64,000 nucleotides of DNA from Callipepla californica brunnescens (lineage: Eukaryota > Chordata > Aves > Galliformes > Odontophoridae), in contig JALIRH010000115.1 of NCBI GenBank assembly GCA_023055505.1, positions 186,001 through 250,000 on the forward strand, read 5' to 3'. The notes under the pieces are model-generated. The model saw only the letters and a program-made list of their open reading frames with translations. It was not told the origin of the DNA and made no database searches. Positions within the stretch are counted from its first letter, which is position 1. Each line of letters starts with the position of its first letter. The position numbers and the translations under genes were made by a program. Positions 50,624 through 60,720 of this stretch are shown in pieces.

Positions 50624-50690
50624 GTTAGAATCAGCACGTGGAGTGAACAAGCTAGAAGGAACTCTGGATGTCCCCCAGTCCAACCCTTTT
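50624..50690 (-). mobile_element. CR1 LINE, short 3' tail fragment, antisense orientation
   Basis: On the minus strand the sequence reads GGGTTGGACTGGGGGACATC, then a CCAGAGTTCCTTCT segment and a GCTGATTCTAAC end. This parallels the CR1 3' terminus ('ggttggactagatgacctccagaggtcccttccaacc...gattct'). Only about 65 bp are left, and they are quite diverged. It lies about 290 bp from the larger copy in the same orientation, so it may be an independent older insertion or a piece split from the same locus. Confidence 0.65.
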
Positions 50691-53099
50691 TATCCATATA
50701 ACTGCTAAAAGCATGCACACAGATGTTGCAAGTGCATGGATGATGCATGATGTGCAAATCCAGTCCTTATAGTGTTAAAATAAAAGAAGAAAATACAATT
50801 GTTGTAAAAAATATTTTCTAGCCACATAAATTCTCACTCCTGAAAGCAGGAAGGCTAAAGGCGTGTTTGAAATGATGCTGTCCCTGGAAACACCTGACAG
50901 TTTAAGACTCACATATTGCTCTACTGTACATCACCACAAATGCATGTGCTTTGGAAACTGCTTATTTGTTTAGGTTAAACCAACCTTCATTCAAGCAAAC
51001 TGAAATAATCTTGATTTTAATTCAAAAAATGTAATCAGGTTGAGACGTAACATGAGTTCCACAGGTTTGAAATATTTTGAGCTGATGCAATAAAGTTTTC
51101 TTGTGTAATGATAAGAAAAATATCTGTCTGATATCTGGCTTGTGCACATGGCATTTCACACTCAGAGGTAAAGGCCTCAGACCAATGGTGTGCAGGAGCT
51201 GAAGCATCTGTCCTGTAAATCAGGCAATTAATTTCCTTCTAACAAGCCCTGTGTAAAGCTCTGTAAATCATCACTGATGCTGTCTGACACAGCTAGGGAC
51301 TGGGACAGGGAATGGGGGTCTGGAGGCACCAAGGATGGCCTGCATGGTGGCATACAGGTGCAGAGTAGTGACCTTGCCAGCAGTCCTGGTCTCTCTCTTG
51401 GCACCTTTTCATGTGCTGCATTTTAAGAACAGCCCACCAGATGAGCAGCATGTATTCAGTACCGTATGTCTGTCAGGCCAAAGCGTGATTCCAGATATAC
51501 TGTAGCTGAGGGCCAACTTCATTCTGAAATAAAAAAAAAAAATCCCCAGCATCCATGAACAGCCACAGAGGACACTGCCAAACTCTGCAGAGCCTCTTTT
51601 AAGCAGAAACTGCCCCTTGCTGCAGGAGCACAGATCATCACTTTAGGTTGAAGCTGGATGATTTCATCCGCCCTGAACTGTTGAAACACCAGTACCACTG
51701 GGGTCAGAGAGGAGCATCTGTGTGGAAGTACTGCAGCAGATCTGGTGTCTGCAGCAATCAGATCATGCTCGTGTGGGCCTAAGGTGATGGAAAAGCCAAT
51801 TCAACAGCATTTCTGCAATGTAACATCTGAGCAAGTCGTGCTCTGGGTGGGGTAAGCATGTGGGTGGGGATGAGAAAGAAAGGTCTTTGTTAGTGATCAC
51901 GCCAGGGCTCCGGATCAAAACATTCTTCAGCCTTGGAGGGGAATCACCATCCAAACTTTGATGAAACCTGAATCTCATCGCTGCTCCTCTCAGCGAGTGA
52001 GCTAAATCAAATTCCCATGCATGAGACAGAAACACGAATCCCAGTTGCGTAGCTTGGCCCCATCTCTAATTGGTTATATCATCAGCGATAAGATTTCCAA
52101 GGAAAAGTGAAGGGGCATCACACATCTATCACCCTGTACATAAAACATGCTGGACCAAATTCTTACATTCACATTTCACTGTGAAAGCCTACAGAGAAAT
52201 GTTGATTTAAGCAGTAGGGAATCTGTGCCTACATCTCCATGTAGATATCATGTTGTCTCTGTGCCAAAGCCAGAAATAAAGTCTTAGGGTTACTGAGGCA
52301 GAGGAAGCTATTGAGCTCAAGAGAAATTGGAAGAAGCTTGAATCCTGGTGTTTTTACTGGGACTTCTTTCATACGAATGAAAGCTTTTGCATTAATGCTT
52401 TTTTCATACCAAGGAGTGGCCAGGCAGGACGTACAAGTGCACTTGCACGTGTGCAAAGAAGAGCAGAGGTGAATATGAGCAGCTTTACACTAAAATCAAA
52501 CCAGGCTTTTCCATAAAACAGATGTTACAGTTCCCTTTAAAAAAAAAAAATAAATAAATTATCAGCAAACAGAAATGTTCAGGAGAAGGAATTTGGGGCT
52601 GAGATTTTGGCATTAGTAATTCCCTATACTTAATCCATAAAAGTTTTCTTTCATGTTTACAGAAGGGGGTTAAAAAAAGAAGCAAGGCTGTTACTAAAGG
52701 ATTTTAAGATACGGTGGAGATGTGAAAGGCACAGAAGATTTTCATTTCCTGTGTTATAGGGTGCAAATAATATCAGTATGAAAAACCTGGCAGGAAGATT
52801 TAAGATAGCAGTTTTTACATTGATAAGTATTTGTTCATTTCCTGACAACAAAAAATATAAATCTCTTCAGAAATTAAATACCCTGGCTTGTTGAAGCACT
52901 TTTGTGACGTTCTGTGGTAGACTGGCTTCCTTTCATTGGAAATCCACAGCTAGAATAATAATCACAGCATCAGTTATTATACTTGTATCAGTTCTGTGCG
53001 GCAAGAGGCTAATACAGTGTATGGCCGAATTCTCCTACTTTTGTGTCACTTATTTTCTCTGTGGGCCAGATTTGCATTTTAATGGAAGTAGTTTATAGA
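50691..53099. other. Non-coding stretch, nothing firm
   Basis: No supported gene. The 90-codon minus frame at 51763-52035 is unrecognised. An A-rich run lies near 51529-51541 and another near 52540-52557. A possible very old LINE remnant at 51051-51116 is described among the findings. Confidence 0.55.
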
Positions 53100-53400
53100 C
53101 TTCTTTGCTGCCTTCATAGTGCCACAAGTGGCATCATTAAGTGAGTTAAGCCGGATTAATGCTGATAGTAAAGTCAGATAATACAATAACAGAGGCCTTC
53201 ATTTCCATTTGGATTAGGTGAAGAGAGCAGGCCTGTCTGGTGCAGGGTGATAATTTGTAAGCGCGATATGTTGTACTTGAGAGGATAAGATTAAATTTAG
53301 TGGGTTTAACTGTCATCCCAGTAAGTCAATTACTTCATCTTTTCAGGCTTTGAATTTCTTTTATAAATAAAATAAATGGAATATTGAGCTGCTCCACAGC
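53100..53400. promoter_or_regulatory. Candidate conserved non-coding element
   Basis: Non-repetitive block with the small palindrome GCCACAAGTGGC at 53121-53132, a GGATTA (OTX/PITX-type TAATCC) core at 53153-53158 and several GATA-type words between 53160 and 53290. It ends at a poly-A/GA microsatellite. No coding frame is supported; the enhancer reading is inference. Confidence 0.35.
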
Positions 53401-53441
53401 CATTTCGAGCTTCCATGAAGAAGAATTACACATGCTGGGCC

Positions 53442-53488
53442 AAAAAAAAAAAAAAAAAAACAACACAGATTGAGAGAGAGAGAGAGAG
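53442..53488. repeat. A19 run followed by (GA)n
   Basis: Nineteen consecutive A at 53442-53460, then a short spacer and a GA dinucleotide run at 53472-53488. Confidence 0.95.
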
Positions 53489-53739
53489 GGGCAAGGGTTT
53501 CTGATTCAGCTCCATAAACAAAATACAAGCTGCTTTCAAGTGCCAGCATGGCTGCAGCTCAGGAATATTGTCCATCTCTCATATCACAAGCATGACAGAT
53601 TCCATTGTGACTTTAGTTTATCCATAATAGGAAATACTTATGCTGTGCCTGGCCTCTTCTATTTGTATCAGGAGATCGTAGAAGGAACACACAAAAATAC
53701 TGATCCCTGCTATCATTTAAACTCTTAATTTTTTCCTCT

Positions 53740-54420
53740 GCTTGCTATCTCCTGTATGTTTAACGCTTACACCTTGCCGCTGAGTGAGTCACAAATGAAA
53801 ATAAATAAAGGAGATCTGTTTGATTTGGATCCGTATCAGGTCAAACCCGGTTTAATTCTCCAGACTTCTCTCCCCTCCTCCCCCCTATTTGGACACCAAA
53901 TCCCCGCAATGCCATTTCTCGGGCATGGAGAGCTTTGACAACAAGCTTTCTGTAAGTTAGATTGAGACAGATAAAGCACCAACATCTTCATTTCAAGCCA
54001 CAGTCCCAGAATGAAGACAGGTAATGTCAACAAGGGAGCGTTTATCCTTAGCAGGAGATCATTTCAGGAGTGCCCCAACTCAAGATCTTTTCATAAAATC
54101 ATTTATAAATACTTCACTCTCTCCTGTGACTCCTGCTGTGGGGCATTATCACAAACAGGGAGAAAGAAACTGCTATTCTGTCTACAGCTCTTATTAAAGC
54201 TCCACGCTAAGACTGGGTCTTGCAAGGTGTTAGCACTTGCCCACAAATACTGAGAAAGAGCTGGCATTAATCTCCTGGGAGGCAGGAGGGACGTAGCTAA
54301 AGGCGAAGTCAGGTGCTCTGCATTCCCAAGAGGACGCTTGGTAGCATGTATTATTAGCTAATTGAGCCACAGTCCTATCATTAAAGGACACTTCATAGAA
54401 GATGCTCAGCACTCTGCAGG
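53740..54420. promoter_or_regulatory. Candidate conserved non-coding element
   Basis: Contains an AP-1/MAF-type TGAGTCA at 53785-53791, a GGATCCGTATCAGGTCAAAC word near 53828-53847 with a nuclear-receptor-like half site, and TTAGCTAATTGA at 54354-54365. No frame above 80 codons. The texture resembles the blocks at 26-30 kb. Confidence 0.3.
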
Positions 54421-57400
54421 ACTAGATCCAAATGAACAGAGATGCCTCAAAAAGGCAGAACACTTGAAGAGATGAGCCGGAGTGATGGGCAGATTTAGAC
54501 AGATCTGCCTTGGTTGTGTCACTGCATGGTGAAAGACATCCTTCTGGGTCATTGTGGAAAGGATAACTATGTATTTTGACACTTATTCTGTGCCAAGGAA
54601 GAAGACATTTTCTGCACAATTTAGCTGACACAAATCATAAGTTAATGACTATTTGCAATGGGCGTTTTGAGTATGTTTGCCTCTTCTTTATGCAGATATA
54701 TATTGCCCACAGCTCCCCAAGAATCAGGGAAATTGCATAATACCAAATGAGTAAGGCAAAGAACTGTCTCTTTTCATGATGCAAAGCTATGGGAAATAAA
54801 ATAGGATAGATCAAAGCACATAATCTGTGTCTTAAATTGAAGGTACTGTTTAATGTACAAAGGTTCTTCTGTAGGTAAGAGACATTTAGTGAAGAAAGCT
54901 GTGTTCTGAAGTTAAGTCATTTTGATTTCATAATTTCATGCCACAATTTGATGGTCAATTTGACTTTCAGGTATCTTAAAAACCATCTAACCTCTTTAAA
55001 TTGGTCTTAATAGCTGACATTTACATCTTCCCATCACTCGTTTTCAGATTATTCCTATAATTACTTACATAAAGATACTAAATTACTAATATTCATAGGT
55101 TTGATTTGCTGATACTGGGGCTCCATAAACAAAATTTCGACCCTGAGTGTTCTTCCAGATATCAGTCTCCCATTTTTTTCTCAAATTAGTAATGTCACGC
55201 AAGCTTTGAGAGGTTATAATTACAACCTCAACGGAGCAGAAAAGCCCTAGCAGTCAACCAGCCTCATCCTGCTCAAAAATGAGTCTTCCCATGTTTCTAA
55301 CACTGGGCATCTCTTCCTTTTTGCGTATCTGAGTGTTGTGTTTGTGTTCCACATTCTGCCTTTTCTTGGACTCAGCAATGCCACAGGTTTTTTGCTCAAA
55401 CATTGCTGCAGGATCTGACCAGCTCAACTTTAATCTGCTCTGATTTGTCACACGGCACTGCCAATTGAGTCCCTTAGATGGTACAGAAAATTGGTTCTGC
55501 TTCTCTCCAGAATGCTTTTTCACATACTAGCATGGCGTACAGACAGTCCTGAGCACTGCAAACAAAGAGCACAAAAGCTCAGTGTGTTTGCCTCAACCAG
55601 CTGGACTGCCAGGCCCTAGCTGCTAGGTTAGTTCTTGCTATTTCATGGAAATTAGACTGCATGTCAAAACTGGGTACCTGGATGTCTCCCTTTGCCATGC
55701 TATCTGAGCATCTCACTAATGCTGTGTGTAGTTTCACAGCAAATGTGAGGCAGCATTAACATCCATTTTATAGGAACTGAGTCACTGAAAGAGGTAAGGG
55801 CAGGTGACTCAAAATGCAGAGAAGTTGGTGGATAACTGAATGAGCCACCTCTGCTAACTTCTTTTTCCCTGTCTCTTCTCAGGATTCAGCTGACTTGCTT
55901 AGACTGGGCTGTAGACATCCCAGGAGACTCCTGCTTTATGTCTTTTGCTATCTGAATATTTTTCAACCTGTTTCTCAGGAAACGTAGTGAGCAGTTGCCC
56001 TCACACCCAGTGAAACAGATCCAGAAACAGGGGTTTGGCTGAGCAAGACCTGTGAAGAGGGATTTCTGCACAGGACAGCAAGCCAAAAACCCACGAAATG
56101 TTCAGTTTGGTGACCAGCTCAGCCCAGACCTTGGTTAAGCTTCAGCTTAGTCAAAAAGAAAGGAGAAACACGGACAGTCTTTGTCACATAGCAGTTCTGA
56201 GAGACTGGCACTGTCAGGGTGTCCTCAGTGAGCTCTAAAAGAAAAGTCAGTGGGATTCCACCAGTGAACATGAGACAAATAGAGCCAGTTGGTAGCTCCA
56301 TCTTCATATGGGTTCAATGGAGGCGTCACTTCTCTAAAGCTGGTCTGTGTAACTGAAAGTACCTGAATTTTCTGCCTGTACACACCACACGGGGCTGGCT
56401 GGGTTACTACTCAGAACATAAAGAAGTATGAAGCTCTCTAAGCGTCACATATGATTTTTGCTGGATCAGTTCTCACCTGACAAAGAACAGCTTTTCCCTT
56501 AGTGGCATCGGGACCAGAAGCATGTGCATTTGCCATCCATCAGGGGTCTTAGAATATATGTTTGTTTTAAAGGGAGACAAGCAGAGGCAGAGATGGATCC
56601 AAACAAGCTGCAGCATTACCTCAATTTGTTTTCAAGTAACTCTATATGGGTAAATATTAAACTGTGTGAGAGGGAAGGCCCTGTGCCAGCCAAGCTTTAG
56701 CCAGAACCAGGCCTCCCTTCACTGTGTTTCTGTCTGCAAGGAGCTTTGCTAAATTTGCAGCAGACAGGCAGTTGTTCAATTATATCTTAAGCCTCCTCGA
56801 CACGTGATAAAGAAACATGTATATTAAAGTGCCATGTACAAACCAGGCTTCTCAGGGACTGAAAGCTGAGATCTGCGCCAGCAAGTTTCAAAATGAGGAT
56901 TTTGACCCATGAGATCATGTTATCCCATTCACAATACAGAGCAGAGGGAAAGTTTGGGAATTCAAATCCTTTTGAACATGATATTGTAGCTGCAAGAAGA
57001 GCCGGGGATTTATAGATTTGTAGAACAGTCGATGCACTCTTGTATTTACTAAGGCATAAGATCTTGTACAGTAGGTCGAGTTCTCCAGCACAGAGTGGTC
57101 TGTTGGTATCACTCAGTTAGCAAAATGCAGCATAAAATCCACATTAGCCATTCTGGAGCAGATAACTTCAGACTGACAGCAGTTCCCAGCAACTGCTGGG
57201 TTGACATTAGGTACTTCCAAACTGCAAACCCCCTTGCTCCAAGTCTGAAGAGAAGCAGGAATGGCTGAAAGGGAGAAGCCACTGTTTGGGTATGAAGGTG
57301 AACATAGCTGGGACCTGTCCCCTCTGAGGCTGGTAGCGATCAAGGAAACATTCAGTAAATATTCTTGTTTTAATACGCAGAATGTCCACGTTTCAGAGAA

Positions 57401-57899
57401 AGCAAACAAATTCCTTCTAAGAAAGAGGAACAAATGTGCATGGGTTGGGTAATCCAGTCTGATTTACATGTCCAGAGGGTGAACAGGAGGGTCACCCAGA
57501 GATGTGTGCAGCTGCATTAGTTCTGCAGTCAAGGAACTCTGTATCTAAACTGCATTTGAGCAAAGCCTGACTGTCAGAAGGAAAAATGCTCAGTGTGGTG
57601 CAACTGCACACTGAGAGCTAATGAAGCATTCTAGGGATGGAAAAGAGTGCAGCAGGACTAGGTCAATAAAGATGGGCTGAACACTGGAAATGAAATTAGT
57701 GTAAGAACACAGTGAAAGGAAGAGATATTATACAACAATCCATTTGTGCAGATTTGGATGCAGAAAATAAGTAACATTATGATGTTCCAAGAGCACATGA
57801 TCATTTCCACAGTGACTGTGTTATAATACATATGTACAGCGTATTAATGCTCAACATGCTGTCTTATCCTTTGTGACTTCTGATTTTTGATGACTTTTC
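54421..57899. other. Non-coding stretch, nothing recognised
   Basis: No supported gene. The 106-codon minus frame at 57113-57433 is overlapped by a plus frame and a second minus frame. A 9-bp hairpin, CTCAGTGTG (57589-57597) and CACACTGAG (57607-57615), is the only structure noted, and could be chance. Confidence 0.55.
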
Positions 57900-58900
57900 T
57901 GACTACTGCTTTGTCTGAGGAATTTTTGAGACCTCTATTGTATTTCCACGCACGTGGAAGGGTGTCCCCGTGTAGCTCGTGACACTTCCACATGCCTCAT
58001 TGCATATTGCTCTTTCAGAAGCTGCTGTTACTTTAAGGATTGATTTGTCAGATATTAAAATTATATCTGTCACATTGCCTAGATTTAGAGAGACCTTTTG
58101 GACTGGAAATGCATGGGTTGCAACATACATGTTGGTTTAGAAGATTTTATCACACGATCTACATGCCTGTTGTGCATTTAAGCAATTCTCACTTATATCT
58201 ATTACATTTTTTAACATTTTCCTTCTTTATAAAAAAGCTTAAGGTAATTTACCCCTGATATTTATTACATATGAAGTTGTTGAAATAATGAGGGCAATAA
58301 AATTGAATTTAGCATTGTCTTTCTTGGTACGAAGGTTACATTCATAAGTTTTGTTTGTTTTAATAGGTTTATTGTACAGTCTTGGGCATATGCTATTGTG
58401 CAGAGATGGATATGCTTTGAATATTTTTGTAATTGTGGGTAGTATAAAAGTCATTTTCTGTTAGATTGCACAAATCCATTACATTAGTAGAAAGATACAT
58501 TATTGTAATAGGATTAATGTGCAACACATAAACATGATCAGTAATATTCTTTTTGATAAATTATCTCATTTTAATCACTTGGAATGTAGAGAGATTTCAG
58601 GATAGTTCCATCTTTGATTTGCATAATTGTATTACAGACAGACAAATTGCATTATATTCTTCATTAACAATAGATGGCTTGTATAACTATTGTATTTCTG
58701 AAGGCACTGCTCTTACGTTCATCCTGTAATTTGTCATCTTATGACACCACTGCTTAGCTTAGTTTGGAGAGAATAGAAACTAAAAGATAATTTGATTTTA
58801 GCTGAGTACAAGTAATATCTCTGCATTCAGCTGTAATGTGGTAAGCTATTGTTTGTTTTAACAAATTATAATCCAACAGCCAAAGTTACTTAAAAAATTC
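57900..58900. promoter_or_regulatory. Candidate conserved non-coding element, TCF/LEF and octamer motifs
   Basis: A long AT-rich but non-repetitive stretch. At 58612-58624 a TCF/LEF-type CTTTGAT overlaps a perfect octamer ATTTGCAT (58617-58624). Further ATTA/TAAT cores are scattered through it. Small open frames on both strands are chance. The paired motif and the absence of transposon-like sequence over 1 kb suggest regulatory DNA; conservation was not tested. Confidence 0.4.
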
Positions 58901-59683
58901 GTATTGTTTGTGGCCTATCCCACGTTCATGGCTTTTCATAGCAAACTATCAGAGCTTGTAAAGGAATTTCAAGAGGAAAACACAACATAAAATTAAATTA
59001 GATGCATCAGAATGTTTCCTACTTCTCTGCTTGGGCTCTGCCTCATCTTTTCATATTTTCTTCCTTATGTGTGCACACACACCAACATATGCTCTTTTCT
59101 AGCTTCCACAGAGTTCTTCAGGGCTTTGTAATTCCATAGCGTAAATTAAACAACTGAATTGCAAATTATATTGTAAAATGAACTATTTTTTTTTTTTCAA
59201 TTGCAAACCCTTCTCTTTATAGAAAATTTGTTTTTCCCATGAAAAACTAGATAGTTCCAGAGATATTTTAGGATACAAGAAATTATTTTTTCTTATTTCT
59301 CTAACCAAGCCTTCTTCAATCATTTTTGACTGCTAAGAATACCAGTAAATTAGAAGTTAGTAGCTTGAGACAGGCTTGTACTCCTACCAAATCAAAACCA
59401 GCTTCTTATTTTAGAAAACCTAATTGTGGCACTCTATTATGGTACCTTCAGTGTTGTGATTCTCTGAAAAGAGATTGGGTTTAGAAAGAAATTAGTATGG
59501 CTAAATCACAGATACTTGTGATTGATAATGAAACACAAAACTGAAGTTCCTGATATACATGCAAATCAGAACTCCGGCCCAGCTCTTTGAAGTTCGCTGT
59601 TTTAAATGGAACTTCAAAAACCTCAGCCAACTTTCTTATGATTTGAAATTATAAATTACATTTAAATTTAGGTTGCTAGCTTA
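58901..59683. other. Non-coding stretch, nothing recognised
   Basis: AT-rich sequence with a T run near 59188-59198. No coding frame and no clear transposon. Confidence 0.6.
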
Positions 59684-59792
59684 GGGCTCGATCCCACAAA
59701 TGCTTTTGTGCTTATTTATGACATCTGACTAATATAACCAGTCAGAAACAAAAGCTCAGTCCTACAATGTCAATGGGAGTATGGCTAGGATT
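59684..59792. mobile_element. Possible relic of an ancient palindromic (MITE-like) repeat
   Basis: GGGCTCGATCCCACAAATGC at 59685-59704 followed later by CAGTCCTACAATGTCAATGG near 59757-59776 and GGGAGTATGG parallels the ends and centre of the same type of old palindromic repeat suspected at 43986-44072. The middle section does not align well by eye, so this is the weakest of the three relics. Confidence 0.35.
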
Positions 59793-60379
59793 CCATTCCC
59801 TTCTCCCTCCTACAGACACTCATGGCAGATCTGGCTTCCCTAAAAATGTTTTACTTTCACTATAATATGTGCTGCAAATAAACATTACAGAGATGTGAAA
59901 AGGAGAAATGCTTTGGATCAAATTTACATTTTCCTTCAAGCAGTTAAAATATACTACTACATACCTTCTCAGCCTTACAACATGTTTTTCATGTTATGAT
60001 TCTTTCTGTAAAAACAAGTAAAAAAGCCTGAAAATCTACATTTTGAAAATCTTCTGAAGAAGAAATATACACATTTGTTGGAACTCTATGAGAAAAAGTG
60101 CACTGAATGAAACCTCTAAACTTGATTTCGCTGTGTTCTTTCAGATAATTCCTTTACCTTTCCTGAAAATAGCTCTCATAGAAGTTATATTTGCCCACCC
60201 CAGTGCTGCAAGTGTTATGAGGTATTTTTGCAACAGGCTGAAGGTTAATATTTTTCTATTTGTCTTCTTGAAATCTCTTTGAATTTCTCTACCATGGCTT
60301 GGCAAAACCTTAGTGCTCCAATAAAGAGGATAAATATTATCTGCACTATCCCGTGATCTGCACGGCTGACTGCATGCTG
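59793..60379. other. Non-coding stretch, nothing recognised
   Basis: No supported gene or repeat. The small plus frame at 60088-60282 has no known motif. Confidence 0.6.
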
Positions 60380-60720
60380 AGAATTAACAGTTAATGAACT
60401 CTGCATATGCAAGGACAGATTCTGAAATAGGCTGGTGAAAAGAGTTCACATCGTCGTGCTGACGAATAAGAAAGCGTATGAAATTCAAAATCTGCATGCA
60501 GATAATTCCCAAACACAAAATAGAATCACATTTGCAAGCAATTTACCACCAACAATTTGACGAGCAGTGTGTACGGTTACATCAGCTCTGTCAGAAGTCA
60601 TTTTCAAAAACGTTTCAGCACTGATATCTACAGCTGACCTCCCAGCCCACATGGCACCGAACGCAGCTGATGTGTCAATCTGAGGGTTTTTTATACACAT
60701 TGGGTCAAACAGAGACATAT
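60380..60720. promoter_or_regulatory. Candidate conserved element, enhancer or minus-strand exon
   Basis: CpG-retaining, non-repetitive sequence with two CAGCTG E-boxes (60631-60636 and 60664-60669). On the minus strand a 77-codon frame (60485-60718) has an even, protein-like composition (Ala, Asp, Thr, Val) unlike most chance frames here. A possible acceptor (CCCTCAG, exon beginning at 60679) and donor (GTAAAT beginning at 60546) would enclose a 133-bp exon in that frame. I do not recognise the peptide, and the acceptor lacks a good pyrimidine tract, so an enhancer is at least as likely. Confidence 0.35.

Noticed and set aside
57589..57615. 9-bp hairpin as a small-RNA precursor
   Set aside because: The stem is too short and such hairpins are expected by chance in 64 kb.
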